64,000 nt of DNA from Sphingobacteriia bacterium (GTDB taxonomy: Bacteria > Bacteroidota > Bacteroidia > Bacteroidales > UBA7960), in the NCBI GenBank assembly GCA_011390785.1, contig JAABRR010000021.1:1-64000 (forward strand), in the 5' to 3' direction. A program made the position numbers and the translations under genes. Shown here piece by piece: positions 8,543 through 16,967 of the stretch; position 1 is the first letter of the stretch; each line of letters opens with the position of its first letter. The notes under the pieces were generated by a model. It made no database searches and was not told the origin of the DNA. It was given only the letters and a program-made list of their open reading frames with translations.

Positions 8543-9976
8543 TTAATTATCAACAATCTGAGTATAATGGATTTCGAGTCGGAGAGGATTCTGCCTTCCC
8601 GGCCCTTTTAAAACTATGCGGCCAGCATTCTGGAAGCTTCCACTTACTCTAAGATAAAGGGGTGTAATTTTGGATGGATCATCAAGGATCGATTGAAGAT
8701 GCTTGGTAATATTAAAACTGTAGTTCATTTTTTCTTCATCAAGATTTCCACCAAAATATCCTGTAGTTACAAATTGATCTTCAAGATTAACGAATCTACC
8801 AGGTGTTTCAGGATCTTCAGCAAACAGAATAAGGCTTAATGCTTTAAATGTACTGTCAGGCAACATTGACTCTTCAACGGGAAGGATCAATCTTGCTGAA
8901 TTGATGGCTATTTCGTTATTTTGATCTTCAATAAATTTTGTGAAATGAGGTAATTGTATTTTGGTTCGATAGGTTGCCATAGATTGAATAAACAAAAGAC
9001 TATCACCTTTTAGGGTATCTCCCTGCAATTGTTCGTTTATAAGGTTCGATGAAAACTGATCCTGGAAATTATCAAAATTTGTAAACCTTCTACCCAAGGC
9101 ATCTCCCAAAGGCATTACATAGGCATATTGGGTTTCCGAACCCAATTTACGGTAATAAATCTGGAATCGGGAATTAGAGTTTGTCAAATTGATAAATAGC
9201 ATGCTACCAGACAATTCAGGTTCATCTACTTCTATCAAAAATCCTTTGAAGTATTGCCTAAACTGATCATTGGTTGAATAACCCGCATCCTGTCCATTAA
9301 GAGAATCCATGTGCACAATAAACCTGCGACCAAATTCCTGGTCCAGACTTAACCGGGCCTGTGCCGGAACCATAATGCTATCATCTCCAAGATAAAGAGT
9401 ATCCTGGGGGTTCATAGGTTGTAAAACCGGATTATTGATGGTAATTTCCCGTTTGGTTTCTATTGTGGTATTGGAATATAGACTGTCGAGCGGAATAACA
9501 TCCATTAATTCATGCACTCTCACATTGTATGCTACCTGAAGATCACCGGCATATCCGGCATAAGCCAGACTAAGAATAACAGAATCAATTACAAGTGAAT
9601 CGGGTGAAATACTCACTACAGTTGGAGGTAAACTTGAAGGAAGAGCTTCCGTAAAGATGCTTGCCTTAACTTTTCCAAACAGCGGATCGTTTGTAAATCC
9701 GAGAAGATGGAAGTCCGCACCTGAAACACTCAGTGAATCTTCTTTTTGGGTATAAGCAATAACGGTAACCGTATCAGTTGTGCTAAGTTGAATTCTGTTA
9801 TCAATAAGATCAAGACCTATAGAATCCATCTCGTTACAAGAAGGAAGAATAAAAACGAAGCCAAGAGCCCCAAGAAAAAACTTATAGGAACTTAAACGGA
9901 AAAAACCCCGGTAAAACCGGGGATTAATTAATTTTTTCAAAATAAAAATGTGTTTGGTATAATTTATTTTTATCAT
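8543..9976 (-). CDS. DUF4270 family lipoprotein
   Basis: 477 residues. After a hydrophobic segment (SYKFFLGALGFVFILPSC) comes an SPII lipobox with Cys at residue 47, then NEMDSIGLDLID and a long beta-rich region typical of DUF4270, a Bacteroidota-specific envelope family of unknown function. The 30-residue stretch before the hydrophobic core is long for a lipoprotein leader, and no later ATG, GTG or TTG is in frame before the lipobox. This leader region contains an intrinsic-terminator-like hairpin at 9900-9922. A TACCTTTG box on the minus strand (10003-9996) could give the gene its own promoter. It lies between the glycogen synthase-like gene and glmS. Confidence 0.85.
   Translation of the reverse strand: MIKINYTKHIFILKKLINPRFYRGFFRLSSYKFFLGALGFVFILPSCNEMDSIGLDLIDNRIQLSTTDTVTVIAYTQKEDSLSVSGADFHLLGFTNDPLFGKVKASIFTEALPSSLPPTVVSISPDSLVIDSVILSLAYAGYAGDLQVAYNVRVHELMDVIPLDSLYSNTTIETKREITINNPVLQPMNPQDTLYLGDDSIMVPAQARLSLDQEFGRRFIVHMDSLNGQDAGYSTNDQFRQYFKGFLIEVDEPELSGSMLFINLTNSNSRFQIYYRKLGSETQYAYVMPLGDALGRRFTNFDNFQDQFSSNLINEQLQGDTLKGDSLLFIQSMATYRTKIQLPHFTKFIEDQNNEIAINSARLILPVEESMLPDSTFKALSLILFAEDPETPGRFVNLEDQFVTTGYFGGNLDEEKMNYSFNITKHLQSILDDPSKITPLYLRVSGSFQNAGRIVLKGPGRQNPLRLEIHYTQIVDN
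9900..9922 (-). terminator. Terminator-like hairpin inside the DUF4270 reading frame
   Basis: Read on the minus strand: CCCCGG (9922-9917), a TTTTA loop, CCGGGG (9911-9906), then six T (9905-9900). It falls at about codons 19-26 of the DUF4270 frame, 91 bp downstream of the stop of the glycogen synthase-like gene. It may terminate that transcript or attenuate DUF4270-glmS expression. Confidence 0.6.
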
Positions 9977-9995
9977 ATTTTACGTAAACAGAACG

Positions 9996-10003
9996 CAAAG
10001 GTA
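9996..10003 (-). promoter_or_regulatory. Possible -7 box for the DUF4270-glmS genes
   Basis: The minus strand reads TACCTTTG here, a perfect TAnnTTTG, 20 nt before the DUF4270 ATG. There is no TTTG at the expected distance upstream, so this is weak. Confidence 0.3.
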
Positions 10004-10012
10004 TGGTAAAAA

Positions 10013-10840
10013 TTATTGTGAGAGTACTGTTTCATGAACAATAATTTCATCATAGAATTCATTATATGCGTCCATGTAATTATCAGGTTGTTGGTAGGTG
10101 AGGAATGGCTTGCCTGATTTACGCACGTAATCTTCGAGATCAGGATTTATTTTTTCACTTCCAAAAATAATTCCATCTGAATGATCGATAGCAGTTTTGC
10201 TTAGATTTACAAAAGAAGGATCTTTTAATTTTGGTGTATGCTCCTCGCCAACACCTTGTGTTTTAAATTTCTTTGTAATATCTTCATTAAGTTTGCCTTC
10301 AAAATCATCATCATAAATAGAGTAGATAACCTTGGTGTCGGTAAACATTCCGGAATCTTTTAGTGCAATTTTTATATAAGCAGGCATTAATGCTGTAAAC
10401 CAGCCATTACAGTGCACCAGGTTAGGAGCCCAGGCAAGTTTTTTGGCTGTTTCGATCACACCACGGGTAAAGAAAATAGTTCTTTCATCGTTATCAGGAA
10501 ACATCTTACCTGTTTTGTCTAAAACAGTGAATTTCCTTTTGAAGAAATCATCATTATCTATAAAATAAATTTGCATTCGGGCAGACTGAATAGAAGCGAC
10601 TTTAATAATCAGAGGATGGTCTGTATCATTAATTACCAAATTCATACCTGAGAGTCTTATTACTTCATGCAATTGGTTTCTTCTTTCATTAATATTTCCA
10701 AAACGCGGCATAAAGGTTCTGATCTCTTTTCCCCTTTCCTGAATTCCTTGCGGAAGTTGCCTCCCGATAAGGCCTTTGTGGGTTTCTTTCAAATATGGGG
10801 TAATCTCTTGTTGGACAAAAAGAACTTTGGGTTTTTCCAT
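10013..10840 (-). CDS. Short glycogen/starch synthase-like protein (GT5 N-terminal domain only)
   Basis: 275 residues beginning MEKPKVLFVQQEITPYL. It resembles the N-terminal Rossmann-like half of GT5 glycogen synthases: the start, RTFMPRFGNINERR, the FTRGVIETAKK helix and PNLVHCNGWFTALMPAYIK (the W-H-C-N-x-W region) all fit. The C-terminal ADP-glucose-binding domain is absent, and the gene ends cleanly with VHETVLSQ. Short forms like this are common in Bacteroidota, so it is not a local truncation, but catalysis as a glycogen synthase is doubtful. The usual K-x-G-G-L loop near the start is also not evident: it reads KETHKGLIG. A good minus-strand promoter lies at 10876-10907. It heads the run to DUF4270 and glmS. 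Confidence 0.85.
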   Translation of the reverse strand: MEKPKVLFVQQEITPYLKETHKGLIGRQLPQGIQERGKEIRTFMPRFGNINERRNQLHEVIRLSGMNLVINDTDHPLIIKVASIQSARMQIYFIDNDDFFKRKFTVLDKTGKMFPDNDERTIFFTRGVIETAKKLAWAPNLVHCNGWFTALMPAYIKIALKDSGMFTDTKVIYSIYDDDFEGKLNEDITKKFKTQGVGEEHTPKLKDPSFVNLSKTAIDHSDGIIFGSEKINPDLEDYVRKSGKPFLTYQQPDNYMDAYNEFYDEIIVHETVLSQ

Positions 10841-10875
10841 ATATGCTATAAATTGACTGTTAATAAATTATCATA

Positions 10876-10907
10876 CAAAGGTATGATTTTTTTTGCTATT
10901 ATTCAAA
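10876..10907 (-). promoter_or_regulatory. Bacteroidota-type promoter of the glycogen synthase-like gene
   Basis: On the minus strand: TTTG (10907-10904), a 20-nt spacer, TACCTTTG (10883-10876). Both boxes are perfect. The ATG at 10840 is 35 nt downstream. Confidence 0.75.
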
Positions 10908-11092
10908 ATATTCTATTAGCTTTGCCGGCTTGTTAATGCCTGATAATTACCATATATAAAGTCCTAATATTTAGATAGATATGCTGGATTTCAAGGTTCG
11001 GTTATTGAAGGATTTTGTATTTTAAAATAATGACAATTGCTGTTTATGAAATTTTTTAACGCAACAGACTTTTTTTGTTAATTACATAAAAC

Positions 11093-11127
11093 GAAACCCT
11101 GAAAGATTTTGACAGAAACCCTGAAAG
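11093..11127 (+). repeat. 13-bp direct repeat upstream of panC
   Basis: GAAACCCTGAAAG occurs at 11093-11105 and again at 11115-11127. Start-to-start distance is 22 bp, about two helical turns. The second copy overlaps the expected -33 region of the TATAATTG box at 11142-11149, so a regulator binding site is possible. Confidence 0.5.
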
Positions 11128-11199
11128 TATCTAAATAATACTATAATTGAACGCTAAAAGTGGATCAAAAAAATACCCTGATTTCAAATTAATCATGAG

Positions 11200-12045
11200 A
11201 TGATAGTAATTCGTACCGTCAATGAAATACAACTCTTTGCAAGAAATGAAAAAGAAAATGGGAAAAAAACAGGCTTCGTCCCCACCATGGGTGCTTTGCA
11301 TAAAGGACATATTATGCTTGTTGAGCAGGCTCTTAAGGAGAATGATTCCGTCATAGTTAGCATTTTTGTGAATCCGGTTCAATTTAATAATCCAACGGAC
11401 CTGGTAAAGTACCCCAGAACTTTGAAAAGTGATCTTGAATTACTTGAAAAGGCAGGTTGCCATTGTGTTTTTCATCCGGAGGTTGAAGAAATGTATCCGG
11501 AACCAGTTACCCACTTTTATGATTTCGGTGAACTTGATAAAGTTATGGAAGGCAAATTCAGACCGGGTCATTTCAACGGAGTAGCTACTATTGTTAAAAA
11601 ACTATTAGACATTGTAATACCTCATAAAGCCTATTTTGGGCAAAAAGATTACCAACAGTTGGTTATTATTAAAACCATGGTAAAGATGGAAGAGATGCCT
11701 GTAAATATAGTTTCCTGCCCTACAATAAGAGAAGCTGATGGATTGGCAATGAGCTCAAGAAATATGCGTCTTAATGACAAACAAAGAGCTGAAGCTCCGC
11801 TGATATACAAAATTCTAAAACAAGCGTCATTGTGGTATGATCAAATGTCTATAAATGCGTTAATTCAAAAAGTTGAGACTATTATTAATGATAATCCCGA
11901 AATGCAGCTGGAATATTTCGAGATATCAGATTCAGAGACTTTGGAACCGGTTCGCCAAAAAATAAGAGATAAAGACGTAGTGGCATGCATAGCCGTTTAT
12001 ATGGGAGATGTTAGGTTGATTGACAATATAGTTTTTAATTACTAA
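11200..12045 (+). CDS. panC: Pantothenate synthetase
   Basis: 281 residues; joins pantoate and beta-alanine with ATP. FVPTMGALHKGHIMLV contains the HxGH nucleotide-binding motif (His34, His37). VNPVQFNNPTDLVKYPRT, GKFRPGHFNGVATIVKKLL and GQKDYQQLVII are the standard PanC blocks, and SCPTIREADGLAMSSRN holds the KMSKS-equivalent loop. Length matches the family. It stands 105 bp upstream of panD, so the two last steps of pantothenate supply are together. Confidence 0.97.
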   Translation: MIVIRTVNEIQLFARNEKENGKKTGFVPTMGALHKGHIMLVEQALKENDSVIVSIFVNPVQFNNPTDLVKYPRTLKSDLELLEKAGCHCVFHPEVEEMYPEPVTHFYDFGELDKVMEGKFRPGHFNGVATIVKKLLDIVIPHKAYFGQKDYQQLVIIKTMVKMEEMPVNIVSCPTIREADGLAMSSRNMRLNDKQRAEAPLIYKILKQASLWYDQMSINALIQKVETIINDNPEMQLEYFEISDSETLEPVRQKIRDKDVVACIAVYMGDVRLIDNIVFNY

Positions 12046-12150
12046 TTTTACTCTTGTTTTATTTTAGTGGGGTATTAACCATACTAAATATCAGGAATTA
12101 TAAGGCTTTGAGATAAAAAATTCATAACAAAAAACCACCGCCATTATTGC

Positions 12151-12495
12151 ATGAATATTGAAGTATTAAAATCGAAGATTCACCGAGTAATAATTACGGA
12201 AGCAGAGTTACATTACATAGGTAGTATCACCATTGATGAAGACTTAATGGATGCCGCAGGAATTATAGAATACGAGAAAGTTCAGGTAGTAAATGTAAAC
12301 AATGGAGAAAGATTAGAGACCTATGTTATTAGGGGAGACCGGGGCACCGGAATTGTTTGTCTAAATGGACCGGCAGCAAGAAAGGTACAAAAAGGAGACA
12401 TTACTATTATTATGTCATACGCTATGATGGACTTTGAAAAAGCTAAAAGTCATAAACCTATAATTGTTTTTCCGGACGAAAACAACAAACTTTGA
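12151..12495 (+). CDS. panD: Aspartate 1-decarboxylase precursor
   Basis: 114 residues; makes beta-alanine from aspartate for Pan[20 protein letters not shown] contains the Gly24-Ser25 self-cleavage site that yields the pyruvoyl cofactor. [22 protein letters not shown] and [13 protein letters not shown] are family blocks. The stop TGA overlaps the TTG start of the next gene (TTGA), so the two are probably translationally coupled. Confidence 0.96.
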   Translation: MNIEVLKSKIHRVIITEAELHYIGSITIDEDLMDAAGIIEYEKVQVVNVNNGERLETYVIRGDRGTGIVCLNGPAARKVQKGDITIIMSYAMMDFEKAKSHKPIIVFPDENNKL

Positions 12496-13595
12496 AAACA
12501 ACAAAAACAGAACAGCAGCAGCCCATCCCAAATAAAAAAACCCGGAAAAGTATTTTATCCCCAACGGCTATAAGGTATTTTAAGGTAGCGCTATTTACCT
12601 TCATAGGAATTTTCATTCTTTGGCTAATTACTCGAAATCAGGATATTTCAAAAATTTGGGATGAATTCAGAAATGCCAACTTTTTTTGGATTTCTTTGGC
12701 CCTTTTAAGTAATATTGTAAGTCATGTTATTCGTGCCATCAGATGGAATCTTCTTATAAGCCCTATCGGCGAAGCACCCAAAACATCAACTACATTTTAT
12801 GCACTTATGACGGGTTATTTGGCAAATCTTGCAGTGCCCCGGCTAGGAGAAATTACACGTTGTGTAACACTGGCACGGTATTCTAAAGTTCCTTTTAATG
12901 GCTTGGCAGGTACCGTGGTTGCTGAGAGGGTTTTTGACATGGTTACTCTTTTAGGCCTTATTTTTCTTACCATTATTTTTCAGTTTGTTCTCCTTAAGGA
13001 ATTTTTAAACAAATACGTTTTTACCCCTTTTTTAGGCTTAATTGGTGGAAATATTTTGGTTTTAATTATTGTCGGCCTGGTTGCCATGTTTCTATTTTTA
13101 CTCTTTCTCCGATACCTGAAAGGAATAAACAGCCAGAATATGAGTTTCTCTGGCAAACTTAAAAGGCAGATAATGGGATTTTGGAAAGGACTGATATCGT
13201 TGGTTTACCTTAAACACAAATTCCAATTTCTGTTTTTATCTTTGCTAATCTGGTTTCTCTATTTTTTAATGGTTTACCTTGTTTTTTTTGCCTTACCCGG
13301 CACTTCGTTTCTCGGTGTGGCTGCAGGCTTCACCATACTTACCATGGGAAGCCTGGGAGTAGTAGCTCCCGTGCCCGGCGGCGTAGGAACTTACCATTTT
13401 ATTGTAATTGCCACCATGACAGAGTTACTCTCAGTAAACCTTGAAGCAGCAACATCCTATGCCTACATAACCCATGCAGCGCAAACCATTATAGTTTTGG
13501 TTTTTGGCGGTTTCTCTTACCTGATACTTTCCATGAAATTTAAGGCAAAAAAAGCGCAGGTTTATATGGAAGAAGAGAGTGCAAATCCCCATTGA
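12492..13595 (+). CDS. Membrane protein of the lysylphosphatidylglycerol synthase TM (UPF0104) family
   Basis: 367 residues with about eight hydrophobic segments, the first at residues 30-46 after a basic Gln/Lys-rich tail. [30 protein letters not shown] and [12 protein letters not shown] are signature motifs of the LPG-synthase TM/YbhN family, which includes flippase-like proteins. It lacks the catalytic domain of MprF, so lipid or polyprenyl transport is more likely than aminoacylation; the substrate is unknown. The start is TTG 12492: no ATG exists in frame until well into the membrane region, and the TTGA overlap with panD supports it. Confidence 0.87.
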   Translation: MKTTKTEQQQPIPNKKTRKSILSPTAIRYFKVALFTFIGIFILWLITRNQDISKIWDEFRNANFFWISLALLSNIVSHVIRAIRWNLLISPIGEAPKTSTTFYALMTGYLANLAVPRLGEITRCVTLARYSKVPFNGLAGTVVAERVFDMVTLLGLIFLTIIFQFVLLKEFLNKYVFTPFLGLIGGNILVLIIVGLVAMFLFLLFLRYLKGINSQNMSFSGKLKRQIMGFWKGLISLVYLKHKFQFLFLSLLIWFLYFLMVYLVFFALPGTSFLGVAAGFTILTMGSLGVVAPVPGGVGTYHFIVIATMTELLSVNLEAATSYAYITHAAQTIIVLVFGGFSYLILSMKFKAKKAQVYMEEESANPH

Positions 13596-13619
13596 CAAAA
13601 ACTTAATACAATCTGTTTT

Positions 13620-14108
13620 ATGAATAATCTGGATCTGGTAACGAGCAAAATAATAGCTACAGAATTTTTACAAAGCTTACTAAATATGTGGAAGCAGCAA
13701 GAAAAAAAGATTGTGTTTACCAATGGTTGCTTCGATATAGTTCATATGGGCCATGTGGATTATCTTTCGAAAGCAGCAGACCAGGGTGATGTTCTTTTGC
13801 TGGGATTAAATACTGATGCATCCGTAAGAAGATTAAAGGGTAGCAATCGTCCGGTAAATAATGAAAAAGCACGTGCTATGTTGCTGGCATCTTTGTTTTT
13901 TGTTTCTGCGGTGGTTTTATTTGATGATGATACTCCCTATGAGTTAATAAAAAAAGTACAGCCCGATGTGCTGGTTAAAGGCAGCGACTACCGGGCTGAA
14001 GATATTGTTGGATATGATATTGTTAAGGCAAAAAGTGGTAAAATCATTACCATTGATTTTGTACAGGGCTATTCTACTACAGAAATAATAAACAAGCTGG
14101 TTAATTGA
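13620..14108 (+). CDS. rfaE2: D-glycero-beta-D-manno-heptose 1-phosphate adenylyltransferase
   Basis: 162 residues. VFTNGCFDIVHMGHVDYL has the nucleotidyltransferase HxGH motif (His42-His45); GLNTDASVRRLKG, RPVNNEKARAMLLASL, VLVKGSDY and the final YSTTEIINKL (the ISSTxxIxK equivalent) identify the RfaE domain II family. It makes ADP-heptose for LPS inner core or glycans. The kinase domain found fused in enterobacterial HldE is absent; Bacteroidota commonly encode the two domains separately. It lies 24 bp after the membrane protein gene. Confidence 0.93.
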   Translation: MNNLDLVTSKIIATEFLQSLLNMWKQQEKKIVFTNGCFDIVHMGHVDYLSKAADQGDVLLLGLNTDASVRRLKGSNRPVNNEKARAMLLASLFFVSAVVLFDDDTPYELIKKVQPDVLVKGSDYRAEDIVGYDIVKAKSGKIITIDFVQGYSTTEIINKLVN

Positions 14109-14132
14109 TCACCTTATTGCATTTGTGAATTA

Positions 14133-15425
14133 CTATTTCTCTATCCAAAACATATTCTTTCCAAAATCTTTCTCGCTGACGGCTGGCCATGGACTGGTTT
14201 TTATAACAGAGCTGCCTTTTACTGATCCTGTAAGAATATATGCCAACGCCTGCTGAAGCGATTCTTCTTCAGGATCGCCAAACATTTTGTCCAGCCCATC
14301 ATTGGCCGGAATATCTGCTGCCAGTCCATCAAAGTAATCTCCCTCATCATCAGCATTTTTGGTTTTAAATGTAATGGGAGCAAATGCCCAGTCTGTATTA
14401 AATCGAAACACATTGGCTCCCATGGGTTTACCATAAGTATTGGCTCCCACAATTTTAACATCCATATAGGGTCGTAAGCCATTTATCACCAATTCACTGG
14501 CTGATGCAGTTCCTCCGGTGGCTATGGTCACCAATCTGTTGATAGATATATTATTATCCTCCTGGTTAAATGTCTCAATTCTATCGTATTCATCTCTCTT
14601 TAATGCATTAAAGGAATACTTTGTAAAGGGAAGGCCGACAAGCTGATCACCGCCTATTAAACTGGAAAGTTGTTGTGCAATGGAAGTTAACCCTCCACCA
14701 TTGTATCGCAAATCAAGGATCAGGTCGTCTATTTCCTTCTCTGCAAAAAAGGCAAAAACATCGTTGAGTTCCTGTTCGGTAGTAGAGTTGAAACTCTGTA
14801 AAACCATATAGCCTATTTTTTTCGACTCCATTTCCAATACTTCATAGTGTAATACCGTATTCATAATTACGGATTGCTTGTCAGCAATAATAGTTTCTTC
14901 TTCACCATTGGGCTTCTGAAATGTAAATGTGTTGGTAACTCCAACCTGGTTTGCACCCAGCATATTGCCAATATTGGTGCCGGGTATAATAGGGGTGCCA
15001 TTTATGGCTTTTATAATCCAGCTTCTTCTTACACCCTTTTCATAAAAATCGGTAGAATTAAAAACATACGTGATACGTAAATTCCCTTCAGTATCATAAG
15101 TATGGCCAAAACCATAACCTATAAACTCAGAGTCGTTAAGAAAAGCCCAAAATTCGTCCCATTCGGTAACAAAACTCCAGCGATCAAGTTCTCTGTAACG
15201 CACAGCTTCCAGAATTTCTCCCAATGAGGAATAGGACGAAGGGTTTATTTCAGGTATTTGATCATTCCAGAAATACCATTCTTGCAGCCCCAGGTAAAAC
15301 TCTTCAAATTCCTCGTTTTTATCCGGATCGGGAACATCGTCTCCATTGCAGGATGTAAAAGCAATAAGTATAGAAAATATTAAAACTGGCAGCCAATTTA
15401 TTTTGTGTTGAATATATTTTTTCAT
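14133..15425 (-). CDS. S41-family peptidase (C-terminal-processing type), lipoprotein
   Basis: 430 residues. The leader LPVLIFSILIAFTSC with lipobox Cys is followed by an acidic linker. A helical N-terminal domain (FYLGLQEWYFWNDQIPEINP...) comes next, then a PDZ-like part (RRSWIIKAINGTPIIPG) and the protease core: DLILDLRYNGGGL, ATGGTASASELVINGL with the catalytic Ser, and GANTYGKPMG with the Lys. The Ser/Lys dyad appears intact. It should face the periplasm or outer surface. The boundary with rfaE2 is convergent. A TACTTTTG box on the minus strand (15466-15459) may be its promoter. Confidence 0.92.
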   Translation of the reverse strand: MKKYIQHKINWLPVLIFSILIAFTSCNGDDVPDPDKNEEFEEFYLGLQEWYFWNDQIPEINPSSYSSLGEILEAVRYRELDRWSFVTEWDEFWAFLNDSEFIGYGFGHTYDTEGNLRITYVFNSTDFYEKGVRRSWIIKAINGTPIIPGTNIGNMLGANQVGVTNTFTFQKPNGEEETIIADKQSVIMNTVLHYEVLEMESKKIGYMVLQSFNSTTEQELNDVFAFFAEKEIDDLILDLRYNGGGLTSIAQQLSSLIGGDQLVGLPFTKYSFNALKRDEYDRIETFNQEDNNISINRLVTIATGGTASASELVINGLRPYMDVKIVGANTYGKPMGANVFRFNTDWAFAPITFKTKNADDEGDYFDGLAADIPANDGLDKMFGDPEEESLQQALAYILTGSVKGSSVIKTSPWPAVSEKDFGKNMFWIEK

Positions 15426-15458
15426 TTTTCAATATTTGGTTAGGTAAGTTGCTAAACG

Positions 15459-15466
15459 CAAAAGTA
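15459..15466 (-). promoter_or_regulatory. Possible -7 box of the S41 protease gene
   Basis: The minus strand reads TACTTTTG, 33 nt before the ATG. The -33 element is not recognisable, so this is a weak call. Confidence 0.3.
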
Positions 15467-15717
15467 AGTTGAATTGTTGTGGAAAAATAATTCAATGAAG
15501 TTGATTAATATTAACTCCGAACTAATTTCAACTTTCACAAAAACTGAAATAAAATAATTTGTGAAATTTACAAATTCCTAAATTAATATTTGCGATTAAA
15601 CAGAATGGGCATAATAAATCATACTAAATGTTTAGGTTATTCACAATTTAATACATTGTTTTAAACAAATATCTTACAGCATTCAATAATATTCCACGAA
15701 AGCACATTATAGTCCGT

Positions 15718-15748
15718 TTTGCCAGATTGTTTCTCCTACATACTTTTG
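15718..15748 (+). promoter_or_regulatory. Bacteroidota-type promoter of the CsgG-like/beta-barrel gene
   Basis: TTTG (15718-15721), 19-nt spacer, TACTTTTG (15741-15748). Both boxes are perfect and the ATG is 26 nt downstream at 15775. Confidence 0.75.
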
Positions 15749-15774
15749 TTTCATAATCCTAAAAACGAAAAGCT

Positions 15775-16893
15775 ATGAGAACAAAAGACAATTTCATTAA
15801 AGCAATTGCAGCAATTGCTTTATGTATTTCAACAGCAACTTTTACATTACATGCACAAGTAAGACAAAAAATTGCGGTTGTTGGCATTGATGTAAAGGGG
15901 ATAGAAATCGACAAAGAAACCCTTCGCAACATGGTTCTTCTTGATCTGGAAAAGGCAAACATTTATGAAGTTCTCGACAAGTATGATGTAGCCGACATTC
16001 TTTCAAAAAACGACTTTGATGGCGACGGGTGTTACGGCAAAACCTGCCAGGTAAATGTGGGCAAAATGCTCGATGCTGATTTGATGCTTACCGGAAGTGT
16101 GGAAAAATTTGGTGATAAACTGATCTTTATTATGAGATTGGTGGATGTGAAGCAGGAATCCGTTATAAAAACAGATGTAATGGAATATCTTGACCAGCCA
16201 GATTACCTTGGGGTAATGCTGAGAATGTCGATGAATAATATTCTGGGATTAGAAAACGACCGACATCTGGTAGATCTGCTGGTTAATTTTGATCAGCCCA
16301 TAACCAGTCTTCGCACAACTTTACGCCTTGATGGTCCGCGTGTTGGAGTAACTTATATATGGGGAAATTATGCAACACGAATGCAGGCTCCTGAAGCAGA
16401 AGGTGGTTTTAACATGTATCCTGCCAGTGTTTTAATAGGATATCAGTTTGAGAAAAGATTTTTAAGTGCCGGTGATTTTCAGGCTTTGTTTGAATTTATC
16501 CCCTCCATTATTGGTATGGAGTCCGGGCTTATCATTCCTTCTGTTTCAGGGATGCTTGGCTTTCGTTTTAGCCAGTCTGGTTTTGAATTTGGATTGGGCC
16601 CGGTTTTAAGAGGGATGAAACTGGCAGAAGGATATTATGATGCTGATAATAAATGGAATTTGTTACGAGGTGATGATAATTTAGAGGAGTTACCCTACCC
16701 TATTGAGAAAACACTGGACAGCCGGGGAGATTTTTCGATCTCCTATGGTATGATCTTCGCCGTAGGAAAGACTTTCCGTTCCGGATATCTTAACCTACCG
16801 GTAAACATTTATTATTCCCCCAGAAAAGAAGGCTCAATTATTGGCCTTACATTAGGGTTTAATGTGGCCAACCGACCAAAGCTGGCAAGATAG
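15775..16893 (+). CDS. Secreted protein: CsgG/DUF2380-like N-terminal domain plus beta-barrel-like C-terminus
   Basis: 372 residues. Residues 1-28 form a signal peptide (AIAAIALCISTATFTLHAQ). The next about 130 residues (KIAVVGIDVKG..., VLLDLEKANIYEVLDKYDVADIL, DADLMLTGSVEKFGDKLIFIMRLVDV) resemble the nucleotide-binding-like fold of CsgG and related envelope proteins. The C-terminal half is rich in alternating aromatic/Gly strands (GVTYIWGNYATRM, FRFSQSGFEFGLGPVLRGM, LTLGFNVANR), suggesting an outer-membrane barrel. A short DFDGDGCYGKTCQ segment between them has two Cys that could form a disulfide. Function unknown. It has its own promoter and terminator. Confidence 0.75.
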   Translation: MRTKDNFIKAIAAIALCISTATFTLHAQVRQKIAVVGIDVKGIEIDKETLRNMVLLDLEKANIYEVLDKYDVADILSKNDFDGDGCYGKTCQVNVGKMLDADLMLTGSVEKFGDKLIFIMRLVDVKQESVIKTDVMEYLDQPDYLGVMLRMSMNNILGLENDRHLVDLLVNFDQPITSLRTTLRLDGPRVGVTYIWGNYATRMQAPEAEGGFNMYPASVLIGYQFEKRFLSAGDFQALFEFIPSIIGMESGLIIPSVSGMLGFRFSQSGFEFGLGPVLRGMKLAEGYYDADNKWNLLRGDDNLEELPYPIEKTLDSRGDFSISYGMIFAVGKTFRSGYLNLPVNIYYSPRKEGSIIGLTLGFNVANRPKLAR

Positions 16894-16920
16894 TAAATCG
16901 ATAGTACACCCTTTATCATA

Positions 16921-16950
16921 AAAAAAACCGGACGTTAATCCGGTTTTTTT
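16921..16950. terminator. Bidirectional rho-independent terminator
   Basis: AAACCGGA (16925-16932), 6-nt loop, TCCGGTTT (16939-16946), with A-run before and T-run after. It separates the convergent barrel gene (+) and glyS (-) and can serve both. Confidence 0.85.
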
Positions 16951-16967
16951 ATGGAGAATAATGATGA

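Larger units (their letters stand above)
10841..11199. other. Divergent intergenic region between glycogen synthase-like gene and panC
   Basis: 359 bp with no gene. It holds the minus-strand promoter at 10876-10907, an AT-rich middle, and a 13-bp direct repeat (11093-11105 and 11115-11127) ahead of a TATAATTG box (11142-11149) that is one base from the TAnnTTTG consensus and may serve panC. Confidence 0.6.
15426..15774. other. Divergent intergenic region
   Basis: 349 bp, AT-rich. It holds a minus-strand -7 box (15459-15466) for the S41 protease and the full promoter at 15718-15748 for the plus-strand gene. I see no other structure. Confidence 0.6.

Noticed and set aside
8523-8543. glmS ribozyme or riboswitch
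   Set aside because: Only 19 bp separate glmS from the preceding gene; no room for the structure, which is a Firmicutes feature.
10013-10840. Truncated pseudogene of glycogen synthase
   Set aside because: The short form has a good promoter, a clean frame and is common in Bacteroidota; there is no leftover C-terminal domain after it, so it is a family type and not decay.
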